Below, piece by piece: positions 9,970-18,061 of a stretch of DNA of 64,000 bases. The first letter of the stretch is position 1, and every line of letters begins with the position of its first letter. The stretch is taken from contig NZ_BMJT01000003.1 in NCBI RefSeq assembly GCF_014643595.1, forward strand, positions 186,001 through 250,000. Reading direction: 5' to 3'. The stretch is from Lysinibacillus alkalisoli (GTDB taxonomy: Bacteria > Bacillota > Bacilli > Bacillales_A > Planococcaceae). The notes below the pieces were generated by a model. The model searched no databases, was not told the DNA's origin, and worked only from the letters and a program-made list of their open reading frames with translations. The position numbers and the translations under genes are program-made.

Positions 9970-10935
9970 GTGAAACGCTTTTCAATAGGCTATCGTACGT
10001 TAAAGACAGCGATTGGTGCAGCCCTTGCGATTGCATTGGCATCCTATTTTTCATTAGATTATTATGTATCTGCTGGTATATTAACCATACTCTGTGTTCA
10101 ACAAACAAGAAAGAAATCTCTACATGCAGTATATACGCGCTTTGTAGCAAGTATAGTAGGCATGTTATTTGGTTATATGTTTTTTGAGGGGATTGCATAT
10201 CATCCAATTGTATTAGCAATTATGTTACTTGTATTTATTCCCACTCTTGTATCATTACGTGTTTCGGCAGGTTTTGTCTCGAGTGCGGTTATTATATTGC
10301 ATCTTTTTGATGCTAAAAACTTTACATTCGCTCTCTTGCAAAATGAGTTAGCTTTAATGGCGATTGGCTTTGGCACAGGACTTGCCGTTAATATGTATAT
10401 GGGAGATATCACGAAAGAATTAGAACGTTATCGCCTACGCATTGAGGCGCTATATGCTACAATCTTCAAAGAAATCGCCAAGTATTTAAGAGAAGGTGAT
10501 TCACTATGGGATGGTAAAGAATTGTTAGAAGCAGAGAAAATGCTAGCACAAGCTAAAGCACTTGCTTATAAGGATGTCGAAAATCACCTAACACGCCGAG
10601 AAAACGATTATTATAAATATTTTGATATGCGAGAGAAGCAGCTCGAGATTATTGAGCGAGTTTTACCAAAAATCACAACGCTTCCTGTTATAGTACAAGA
10701 AGCTCAACTTGTGGCAAATTTTTTAGATGAGCTGTCACAAAATGTTCATTCGGGGAATACCGCAAGTTTATATCGCTCGCAGTTAGATGCTGTGCGACGA
10801 GATTTTGCTAAGTTGCCATTGCCTAAAAATCATAATCAATTTTTAGCGCAAGCCGCGTTATATCAATTTATTGAGGAAATGGACGTCTATTTAGCGATTA
10901 AAATGGGGTTTAAGGGGTTAAAGATAAAAAAATAA
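9970..10935 (+). CDS. YqjA-like membrane protein, aromatic acid exporter (ArAE_1/DUF939) family
   Basis: Integral membrane protein with about five hydrophobic segments in residues 12-150, followed by a charged helical cytoplasmic domain. This is the layout of the Bacillus YqjA/ArAE_1 family (normally about 320 residues; here 321). The start is GTG at 9970 behind TTAGGAGGC (9955-9963). Placement between brxB and mce matches B. subtilis yqjA. Substrate and function of this family in Bacillales are not established; the exporter label comes only from distant similarity to aromatic acid exporters. Confidence 0.82.
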   Translation: MKRFSIGYRTLKTAIGAALAIALASYFSLDYYVSAGILTILCVQQTRKKSLHAVYTRFVASIVGMLFGYMFFEGIAYHPIVLAIMLLVFIPTLVSLRVSAGFVSSAVIILHLFDAKNFTFALLQNELALMAIGFGTGLAVNMYMGDITKELERYRLRIEALYATIFKEIAKYLREGDSLWDGKELLEAEKMLAQAKALAYKDVENHLTRRENDYYKYFDMREKQLEIIERVLPKITTLPVIVQEAQLVANFLDELSQNVHSGNTASLYRSQLDAVRRDFAKLPLPKNHNQFLAQAALYQFIEEMDVYLAIKMGFKGLKIKK

Positions 10936-10956
10936 CACCTGATGAGTCAGGTGTTA
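10924..10956 (-). terminator. Terminator of prli42 (minus), also shields the yqjA-like gene
   Basis: Stem TAACACCTGA / TCAGGTGTTA with a TGAG loop. On the minus strand it is followed by a run of seven T (10926-10932). The right arm contains the stop codon of prli42, and the left arm begins at the stop of the yqjA-like gene. Confidence 0.85.
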
Positions 10957-11049
10957 GAGAATCATAGCAAGGCCCATGCCAATTGTAGACAACAGCATAA
11001 TAGCTACCATAGAATAAATAACGACTTTTTGGAATTTTTTATTACTCAT
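10954..11049 (-). CDS. prli42: Stressosome membrane anchor miniprotein Prli42
   Basis: A 31-residue protein, too short for usual gene calling. It reads MSNKKFQKVVIY, then a single hydrophobic helix (about residues 13-31). Length, the basic N-terminus with Lys at positions 4, 5 and 8, and the single C-terminal membrane span match Prli42, the Listeria miniprotein that tethers the stressosome (RsbR) to the membrane. AAGGAG lies 11-16 bases before the ATG. It is a monocistronic minus-strand gene between yqjA and mce, with its own terminator. No stressosome gene is in the window. Confidence 0.85.
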   Translation of the reverse strand: MSNKKFQKVVIYSMVAIMLLSTIGMGLAMIL

Positions 11050-11175
11050 ATGCTCGTTCGCTCCTTCTTTTCTTACTTATTAGTTTATCAAATTTGAAAA
11101 AATTCGCAAGGAGTAGAATTTTCGTAAAAAAATAGGTACTATAGTAGATGTACCATAACAGAAGGAGATGTCTCG

Positions 11176-11586
11176 ATGGAGAAAGTAGATCACATTGGTA
11201 TTGCGGTGCGCAACCTAGATGAAAGCGTTACATATTACACTGAAACATTAGGGTTAACTCTACTAAAAATTGAAGAAGTTGAGTCTCAAAAAGTACGTGT
11301 TGCTTTCATTGATGCAGGCAATGTCAAAATAGAATTATTAGAGCCAATGGCTGAAACAAGCGCAATTCACGGTTTTATTGAAAAACGTGGCGAAGGTATT
11401 CATCATGTTGCTTTTGGGGTAACAGGGATTCGTGAAAGAATGTCGGAATTGCGTGAAAAAGGGGTACGTCTTCTTTCTGAAGAGCCAGGACCAGGTGCAG
11501 GCGGAGCAGAGGTAGCATTTTTACATCCGAAAAGCTCTTACGGTGTGTTATATGAGTTATGTGATAAAAGTGGAAAAGGGGAATAG
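11176..11586 (+). CDS. mce: Methylmalonyl-CoA epimerase
   Basis: Vicinal-oxygen-chelate fold enzyme interconverting (S)- and (R)-methylmalonyl-CoA, the step between propionyl-CoA carboxylase and MutAB. The 136 residues show two beta-alpha-beta repeats with metal ligands in VDHIGIAV (His7), the central IHHVAF and the C-terminal LYELC (Glu). AGAAGGAG precedes the ATG. The next gene, acyl-CoA carboxylase beta, starts 8 bases after the stop, as in B. subtilis yqjC-yqjD. Confidence 0.93.
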   Translation: MEKVDHIGIAVRNLDESVTYYTETLGLTLLKIEEVESQKVRVAFIDAGNVKIELLEPMAETSAIHGFIEKRGEGIHHVAFGVTGIRERMSELREKGVRLLSEEPGPGAGGAEVAFLHPKSSYGVLYELCDKSGKGE

Positions 11587-11594
11587 GGATAATT

Positions 11595-13142
11595 ATGGAT
11601 ATGTTTGATAAAATTCACGAATTATATGATCGTAAAACAGAGATTGAGCTTGGTGGCGGTTATGACCGTATTGAGCGTCAACATGATAAAGGGAAATTAA
11701 CGGCGCGTGAGCGTATTGATTTATTATTAGATGAGGGTACTTTCTTTGAGATTAACCCATTCATTACACATAGAACAGTCGATTTTGGTATGGAGAATAT
11801 GGAAGGGCCAGGAGATGGTGTAGTTACAGGTTACGGCAAAATTAAAGGTCGTCCCGTTTACTTATTCTCTCAAGACTTTACCGTTTTTGGTGGGGCATTA
11901 GGTGAGATGCATGCTAAAAAAATTGCTACAGTAATGGATTTAGCAGCAAAAAATGGCACACCATTTATTGGTATCAATGATTCAGGTGGTGCACGTATTC
12001 AAGAAGGTGTATTATCATTAGATGGGTATGGACATATTTTCTATCGTAACTCCATTTATTCAGGTGTGATCCCACAAATTTCTGTAATTATGGGGCCATG
12101 TGCGGGTGGTGCAGTTTATTCACCAGCCATTACAGACTTTATTTTAATGGTGGATAAAACATCTCAAATGTTTATTACAGGACCAAAAGTAATTGAAACG
12201 GTGACAGGAGAGAAGATTTCCGCCGAAGATTTAGGTGGTTCTAAAGTGAATAATGCAGTGAGTGGTAATGCACATTTCCGTGCACCTAATGAGGAGACAG
12301 CTATTCAACAAATCCATCAATTATTAAGTTATTTACCACAAAACAATAAAGAGAAAACACCGCGTCAACCAGCGCCAAAAGGTGATGATTACCGCGCTGA
12401 GATTATTGATGCATTACCAATCGACCCAACGCGTCCATATGATGTACGTAAAGTATTAGAGCATGTTGTAGATCCAGATACTTTCATGGAAGTACATGCA
12501 GAGTTTGCGAAAAATGTTGTTGTTGGCTTTGCACGTATTGCAGGTGAGACAGTTGGTTTAGTTTGTAACCAACCTAAAGTATTAGCAGGTGGTTTGGATA
12601 TTGACTCATCTGACAAAGCAGCACGTTTTATCCGTACATGTGATGCTTACAACATTCCAATCATTACATTTGAAGATGTTTCTGGTTTCTTCCCAGGGGT
12701 TAAGCAGGAGCACGGCGGTATCATTCGACATGGTGCTAAAATTCTTTATGCTTACTCAGAAGCAACAGTACCAAAAATTACTGTAATTCTACGTAAAGCT
12801 TATGGTGGAGCGTATGTGGCATTAAACTCGAAAGCGATTGGTGCAGACCTTGTATTCTCTTGGCCAAATGCAGAAATTGCAGTAATGGGTGCAGCTGGTG
12901 CAGCTAACATTATTTTTGCGCGCGAAATTGCAAAGTCTGATGACCCTGAAGCAACGCGTGCAGCACGTATTGAAGAGTACAAGGAGAAATTTGCTAACCC
13001 TTACGTAGCAGCATCGCGCGGTATGGTTGACGATGTTATTGACCCACGTGAGACACGTATTAAATTAATGCAAGCACTTGAAATGTTACAAAATAAACAC
13101 GAGGATCGACCAGCTAAAAAGCACGGCAATATTCCTCTATAA
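11595..13142 (+). CDS. pccB: Acyl-CoA (propionyl-CoA) carboxylase beta / carboxyltransferase subunit
   Basis: Carboxyltransferase of the crotonase superfamily. Two halves each carry oxyanion-hole glycines: GGARIQEGVLSL and CAGGAVYSP in the N-terminal half, and YGGAYVALNSK plus GAAGAANI in the C-terminal half. The 515 residues are full length (B. subtilis YqjD type). Coupling to mce indicates that propionyl-CoA is the substrate. No biotin carboxylase/BCCP subunit is nearby, so the partner must be encoded elsewhere, and a role as methylmalonyl-CoA decarboxylase alpha subunit cannot be excluded from sequence. A terminator follows. Confidence 0.88.
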   Translation: MDMFDKIHELYDRKTEIELGGGYDRIERQHDKGKLTARERIDLLLDEGTFFEINPFITHRTVDFGMENMEGPGDGVVTGYGKIKGRPVYLFSQDFTVFGGALGEMHAKKIATVMDLAAKNGTPFIGINDSGGARIQEGVLSLDGYGHIFYRNSIYSGVIPQISVIMGPCAGGAVYSPAITDFILMVDKTSQMFITGPKVIETVTGEKISAEDLGGSKVNNAVSGNAHFRAPNEETAIQQIHQLLSYLPQNNKEKTPRQPAPKGDDYRAEIIDALPIDPTRPYDVRKVLEHVVDPDTFMEVHAEFAKNVVVGFARIAGETVGLVCNQPKVLAGGLDIDSSDKAARFIRTCDAYNIPIITFEDVSGFFPGVKQEHGGIIRHGAKILYAYSEATVPKITVILRKAYGGAYVALNSKAIGADLVFSWPNAEIAVMGAAGAANIIFAREIAKSDDPEATRAARIEEYKEKFANPYVAASRGMVDDVIDPRETRIKLMQALEMLQNKHEDRPAKKHGNIPL

Positions 13143-13150
13143 TAAGTATT

Positions 13151-13186
13151 GGGCAAATTCGTATATTACGGATTTGTCCTTTTTTA
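13151..13186 (+). terminator. Terminator of mce-pccB
   Basis: GGGCAAATTCGTA / TACGGATTTGTCC stem (with G-T pairs), followed by a T-rich run at 13179-13185, nine bases after the stop. The remaining gap to the next gene (13187-13366) holds no convincing gene. Confidence 0.85.
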
Positions 13187-13366
13187 TTATAAGTCATACA
13201 TTTTGCAGTGAATTAACTATGTTACTTGGAGCAGTCATAGTTGCATTTTTACTATACTATTTGCGATAAGTAAGCATTTACAAGTTATTGCGCGGTTTTA
13301 TTTGTGTTTTTGTTTAAAAATGGTAATATATAAGTGTAAGAAAATTGCAGTGAGAGGATGATAATA

Positions 13367-14368
13367 ATGTTTGGATGCAGTAGTTTAACGTTACAATCAA
13401 AAGACCAGAAACACTTCTTCGCACGTACGATGGATTTTACTAAAACGTTAGGAAACGATATTGTATTTGTACCAAGGAATTATACCATTGTGGCTACCGA
13501 AAAAAATCCTCAACCAACACAAACAACATATGCTATGTTAGGGATGGGTAACACTGAGACACCTATGCCAGCTTTATTTGATGGTCTCAATGAAGTTGGT
13601 TTGATGGGGGCGGTATTGTATTATCGCGACCATGCTCGTTATTTTGACGAAGTAGAAGAGGGTAAGACAGCAATCAATCCATTATTTGCGATTACAAATA
13701 TTTTAGCGAGTTGCAAAACAGTAGATGATGTTGTTCAATTTTTTGAGAGCCATACTTTAATTAATGAGATGGTTAGTGTGATTGACTTTATCCCACCACT
13801 TCATTTTACATTCTCAGACCGTACAGGTGAATCTATTATCATTGAGCCTAATTTACATGGGATTACAGTACATCGTAAAACAGTAGGCGTTATGACAAAT
13901 AGTCCTAATTATGAGTGGCAAGAAAAAAACCTATGGAATTATGTAGGAATTAGCCCTTATGATGTTAAAGGTATTGTAATGAACGGGGTAGAGTTAAAAC
14001 CGCTCTCTTTAGGGACAGGTGGCTTAGGTTTACCAGGGGACTTTACACCACCATCACGGTTTGTACGTGTAGCGATGGTAAGACAATATATTGAAGAGGC
14101 ACAAAATGAAGATGAAGCTATTCGTAATATTTTTCATATTTTATCGTTAGTAAATGTGCCTAAAGGTATGGTCATTAATGATGAAGGCTTAGTGGATTAT
14201 ACATGTTATACAGCAGCGATGTGTAGCGAGTCTTTAACATATTATTGTCATACATATGAAGACCGTCAAATTGCTGTCATTAAATTAGAAAATGAAAACT
14301 ATGATGCCACAACATTGAAAACATATCCTATTAGTACGAAGCAAAGCTATAACATGATAAATGAATAA
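13367..14368 (+). CDS. Penicillin V acylase / choloylglycine hydrolase family (Ntn hydrolase)
   Basis: N-terminal nucleophile amidase. I placed the start at ATG 13367 (333 residues) because it gives MFG-CSS, the same three-residue propeptide before the catalytic Cys as in L. sphaericus penicillin V acylase. It also gives GAGAGG good spacing; ATG 13358 would touch it. Numbered from the mature Cys1, Arg17 and Asp20 (ARTMD) are present. GVMTNSPNYEWQ carries the conserved Asn, and the LGLPGDFTPPSRF signature with its catalytic Arg is intact. No signal peptide, so it is cytoplasmic. The natural substrate in such bacteria is unsettled (possibly acyl-homoserine lactones or other acyl amides). A terminator follows. 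Confidence 0.9.
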   Translation: MFGCSSLTLQSKDQKHFFARTMDFTKTLGNDIVFVPRNYTIVATEKNPQPTQTTYAMLGMGNTETPMPALFDGLNEVGLMGAVLYYRDHARYFDEVEEGKTAINPLFAITNILASCKTVDDVVQFFESHTLINEMVSVIDFIPPLHFTFSDRTGESIIIEPNLHGITVHRKTVGVMTNSPNYEWQEKNLWNYVGISPYDVKGIVMNGVELKPLSLGTGGLGLPGDFTPPSRFVRVAMVRQYIEEAQNEDEAIRNIFHILSLVNVPKGMVINDEGLVDYTCYTAAMCSESLTYYCHTYEDRQIAVIKLENENYDATTLKTYPISTKQSYNMINE

Positions 14369-14373
14369 GGTAA

Positions 14374-14409
14374 AGCCACATTGAAATTACGATTCAATGT
14401 GGCTTTTTT
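14374..14409 (+). terminator. Terminator after penicillin V acylase
   Basis: Twelve-base perfect arms AGCCACATTGAA / TTCAATGTGGCT, then seven T. The hairpin contains the stop codon of the convergent minus-strand DMT gene (14387-14389) in its loop, so the convergent unit terminates in the same structure. Confidence 0.92.
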
Positions 14410-15295
14410 TGAGCCAATGTTCAGCGATGCCTGAGCCAAAGATTACACCTGCAATGACGAGTAGTAAGCCAAGGTAATGTGGCCAACCAACAGGCTCACC
14501 TAATAAAATGGCAGCACTCGCGAGTGCAAAAAATGTATTTAAATTAATAAAGATAGCCGCCTTTGTGGGTCCAACTTGTCCAACTGCATAATTATATAAC
14601 ATATGACCTAATGCTGTTGCCACTGCGCCTGAGCCAATTAACACAGCAACAAATGTTAGATTGTTAAAAGGAATGGTGGCAAATCCATTAGGTTCTAAAA
14701 TAACACCAGAAATCGCTAGCATAATAGCACCTACTAAAAACATATATGCGGTTAATAAGCGCGGGTCGATTGTCCGTTTAGCTTTTAAAATCACAATAAA
14801 GCTTAATGCTTGAGATGTGATAGAGAAAAAGATAAAGGCATCTCCCCAAGATAAATGCTGTGTACCGTCTCCAGAGAAAATAACAGCAATCGCAATACCA
14901 GATAACCCTAAAACTAAACCAATCCACTGCAAGGCATTTGGTACGGTGCGTAATAAAAAGCTACTCAACACAGCTGTAACCAGTGGCGTTGTACCAATAA
15001 TTAAACTTGTATTTGCCCCAGAGGTTAAACTGAGACCAGAAGACATAAGCGCATGATGTAATGCTACATTAAGTAATCCGCCTAACCAGACATACCCCCA
15101 TTCTTTTGTAGTAAGCCTACGCACTAAGCCAAAAGGTTTAAGCAGTAAGAATACAACGATAGAGGCTAATAAAATACGGATGGCTGACATCGAGATGGGG
15201 GCAGCATCCATCGTTAAATACTTCATTGCCGAAACATTAACACCCCAAACAAACATGACAAAAAGTAAAATACCATAAATTTTTGACGATTTCAT
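14387..15295 (-). CDS. EamA-family (DMT superfamily) transporter
   Basis: A 302-residue membrane protein with about ten hydrophobic helices arranged as two EamA repeats (roughly residues 5-135 and 150-290). Typical motifs are VWGVNVSAMK at the start and PLVTAVLSSFLL at the end of the first repeat. Members export amino acids or metabolites; the substrate cannot be read from sequence. GGAGTG precedes the ATG by about 11 bases. The trmB-type gene upstream on the same strand is 76 bases away, with a likely separate promoter. Confidence 0.86.
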   Translation of the reverse strand: MKSSKIYGILLFVMFVWGVNVSAMKYLTMDAAPISMSAIRILLASIVVFLLLKPFGLVRRLTTKEWGYVWLGGLLNVALHHALMSSGLSLTSGANTSLIIGTTPLVTAVLSSFLLRTVPNALQWIGLVLGLSGIAIAVIFSGDGTQHLSWGDAFIFFSITSQALSFIVILKAKRTIDPRLLTAYMFLVGAIMLAISGVILEPNGFATIPFNNLTFVAVLIGSGAVATALGHMLYNYAVGQVGPTKAAIFINLNTFFALASAAILLGEPVGWPHYLGLLLVIAGVIFGSGIAEHWLKKSHIES

Positions 15296-15371
15296 TGGCG
15301 ATACACTCCAACTTCTACGATTAGTTAGTATCTATTCATTATCGCCAATAATCGCATTAAAGCCAACACTA

Positions 15372-16112
15372 TTATGACATAATGTCAGATTGATGCCATG
15401 CTGTTATGAAATCAGGGTCTTTTATTTTCAATTGTTCAAGTAATTGAATGTACTTAAAGCTTTGAATCGCCTGCGTGACTAGCGCAGGATGCACAGATTC
15501 TACAGCGGACGGTATAACATGTTCATCTAAGCTACCTGTAATGATTTTCCGATGATCAATAATGATCGTGAATGTTCTAATCGCACCATGATTTAAAGGA
15601 TGCAACGTGACATGTTGTAATGTCGTAGCGAGCTGCTCATCTGTTTGTAATGTAACTTGAATGCCTTCTGTTTGAATGTATTCTAAAGTTGGTAAAAAAT
15701 AAGTGATATCAGCCTTGGCAATTTGCACAAGCACATGATGGTGTGCTCTTGCTATGCTGCGTTTGACGATAGACATCACACTATCGAAACCTTCTGTATT
15801 AAACACACGGTATTGTTTTTTTTCACGATTTTGAATGGCACGTTTTAAGAAGATAGCTGATTCTCGAAACTCTAATTTTTGTTTGGCAATAAAATCGTCA
15901 ATAGAAATGGCGGAATAGGTTGTGCTTGAACCTTCAGCTGACTGACAAATCCCTTTTTGATGCATCGTTTTTAGCGCAGCATACACATTAGAGCGAGATG
16001 CCCCTAACATTTTGGCAACTTCATAGCCTGTTTGGTCAGGTTTTTCGTTTAGCGCAATATAACATCTTGCTTCTAGTTCGGTTAAACCTAGCTTTTTTAA
16101 ATGTTCAATCAT
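15372..16112 (-). CDS. TrmB-family transcriptional regulator
   Basis: A 246-residue regulator with an N-terminal TrmB winged helix (residues 5-75: LTELEARCYIAL, then YEVAKMLGASRSNVYAALKTM as recognition region) and a C-terminal PLD-like effector domain typical of bacterial TrmB proteins. It starts 18 bases after the ABC exporter gene on the same strand, so the two form an operon. By position it is the regulator of that exporter. The 12-base inverted repeat upstream of the exporter is the obvious candidate operator. The effector is unknown. Confidence 0.85.
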   Translation of the reverse strand: MIEHLKKLGLTELEARCYIALNEKPDQTGYEVAKMLGASRSNVYAALKTMHQKGICQSAEGSSTTYSAISIDDFIAKQKLEFRESAIFLKRAIQNREKKQYRVFNTEGFDSVMSIVKRSIARAHHHVLVQIAKADITYFLPTLEYIQTEGIQVTLQTDEQLATTLQHVTLHPLNHGAIRTFTIIIDHRKIITGSLDEHVIPSAVESVHPALVTQAIQSFKYIQLLEQLKIKDPDFITAWHQSDIMS

Positions 16113-16130
16113 GAAAATCTCTCCTCTACA

Positions 16131-17864
16131 TTAAGCGAATTGTGCCTCATATAAAGTATGATAATTACCTTTTCGTGCCATAAGTTCTTTATGTGAGCCA
16201 GACTCGATAATTTCACCTTTATCCATTACATGAATCATATCAGCATGATGAATCGTAGACAATCGATGGGCAATGACTAATGTTGTTTTCTCCGCCATTA
16301 AATGTTGAAGTGAGCTTTGAATAAATCTTTCTGAGCTATTATCAAGTGCTGCAGTTGCTTCATCTAGAATTAAAATAGGAGCATCCTTTAAAAACACACG
16401 CGCAATAGAAATACGTTGCTTTTGTCCACCTGATAATTTAATTCCACGCTCGCCAACTTGTGTTTGGAAACCATTAGGTAAGTCTTGGATAAAATCTAAA
16501 AGTTTTGCTTTTCGAGCAGCTTCATAAATCTCTGCTTGTGAAGCTTGCGGTGAGCCGTATTGAATATTCTCTTCAATCGTGCCATCTATTAATTCAACAT
16601 CTTGTGAGACAATCCCAATTTGATGTCTAAAATCAGTTAAATGAAATTGGTGTATAGGGGTATCATCCCATAAAATCTCTCCTATTGAGGGGTCATACAT
16701 GCGAGCTAACATACGAGTGATAGTCGTCTTACCAGAACCAGATTCACCAACTAATGCTGTGACTTTACCCTTTGGCAACGTCACATTTATAGCCTGTAAG
16801 ACATCCTGTTCAGCGAAATAATGAAAGCTGACATTACTAAAGGTAATGCCTTTTGTTAAAGGTGCAATCGGTTTCGGATTTTCAGGTGAGACCACAGTTG
16901 GCGCTACCTCATACACATCCATAATGCGCTCATATGAGACAATCGCTTGTTGTAAACGACTGACAATTGCGCTAAAAGAGCGAATGGGATTTTGCAATAA
17001 TTTTAAATACGCTAAGTACGTCATAATTTCCCCTATGGTCACTTGCCCTTTCATAGCTTGAGTTGCGCTATAACCAAGCACAATAATCATCCCTACATAG
17101 TTGATGAATTCAATAGATGGTGAAAAGCCTGCTTGTAACTTAGTCGCAGCAATCACATTATTTTTATTGACTTCGTTAACCTCTTCAAATTTTTTCTCTT
17201 CAAAACGCTCTGTAATAAAATTTTTAATTAATAAAATAGACGTTAAGCTAGTTTGTAAATGATTATTAATTTGAGCTGTCGATTGTCTGACACGTCGGAA
17301 AGCTTGTTTAATATGTTTACTAAAATAACGATTTAAGAAGTATAAAGCAGGGAAGGTTAATGCGATTAATACTGTTAGCTTCCAATCTGTCACAAACATA
17401 AAAATAAAGATAAATATAAAGGTAAGTACATTGCCAATAAGATTAAGCGTATTCGGTGAAATTAAGTCTTGGATTGTTCGGATATCCGAACTAAAGCGCG
17501 TCATCAAGTCACCTGTCTTTTGATCCTCAAAAAAACGATAATCTTGTTTTAAGACATGTTTGAAAAAGTCTACACGCAAATCTACAATCGCAGTTTGGCT
17601 AACTTTACTAATTAAATACGTCGAAAAATAATTAAATACACTTAATAAAATGGCGAGCGCTAAAATCCCGCCTAAATAAGTGAATAATAACGACATGGAT
17701 TGTTGCGGAATGGCAATATCAATAACACGTTGGATCAGTTGTGGAATACTAAATTGAATAGCGGCCACAATGGCAAGCAACGCCATACTACATAACAAAA
17801 TCCCTTTTTGATGGGCAACACGTCGGTACATAAAAAGTAACATATCAGAAATAGTACGGTTCAT
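16131..17864 (-). CDS. ABC exporter, fused permease-ATPase half transporter
   Basis: A 577-residue half-transporter that must dimerise. Six membrane helices (about residues 20-310, type-1 exporter fold) are followed by an ATPase domain. This shows Walker A GESGSGKTT (about 375-383), Q-loop GIVSQDVEL, signature LSGGQKQR, Walker B ILILDEATAAL and H-loop IAHRLSTI. It is closest to the multidrug/lipid MsbA-LmrA class; the substrate is unknown. It is the first gene of the exporter-trmB operon. The start codon lies 14 bases from a perfect inverted repeat, suggesting operator control. Confidence 0.9.
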   Translation of the reverse strand: MNRTISDMLLFMYRRVAHQKGILLCSMALLAIVAAIQFSIPQLIQRVIDIAIPQQSMSLLFTYLGGILALAILLSVFNYFSTYLISKVSQTAIVDLRVDFFKHVLKQDYRFFEDQKTGDLMTRFSSDIRTIQDLISPNTLNLIGNVLTFIFIFIFMFVTDWKLTVLIALTFPALYFLNRYFSKHIKQAFRRVRQSTAQINNHLQTSLTSILLIKNFITERFEEKKFEEVNEVNKNNVIAATKLQAGFSPSIEFINYVGMIIVLGYSATQAMKGQVTIGEIMTYLAYLKLLQNPIRSFSAIVSRLQQAIVSYERIMDVYEVAPTVVSPENPKPIAPLTKGITFSNVSFHYFAEQDVLQAINVTLPKGKVTALVGESGSGKTTITRMLARMYDPSIGEILWDDTPIHQFHLTDFRHQIGIVSQDVELIDGTIEENIQYGSPQASQAEIYEAARKAKLLDFIQDLPNGFQTQVGERGIKLSGGQKQRISIARVFLKDAPILILDEATAALDNSSERFIQSSLQHLMAEKTTLVIAHRLSTIHHADMIHVMDKGEIIESGSHKELMARKGNYHTLYEAQFA

Positions 17865-17878
17865 ATCCTCACACTTTC

Positions 17879-17910
17879 TTTATAGTAGTTCTTTAAAAAA
17901 CTACTATAAA
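17879..17910 (-). promoter_or_regulatory. Perfect inverted repeat, likely operator of the ABC exporter-trmB operon
   Basis: Arms TTTATAGTAGTT and AACTACTATAAA (12 of 12) separated by 8 bases, placed 14 bases before the exporter start codon. The arms contain TATAGT/ACTATA elements that could act as a -10 box. No T-run follows on the minus strand, so an operator is preferred over a terminator. The regulator is presumably the TrmB protein. Confidence 0.65.
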
Positions 17911-18061
17911 TCAAAAATATGATTTTTGTCAAATTGAAAAACTTGCGTAAGGCAAATGATTTTAAAATGCCAATTTACCACTAATATTAGGTTTAAATTT
18001 AAAATATTGGTTTTAAAATAGGGTATTTTTGCTACAATAGAAAGATAAAGGAGGCATTAAT

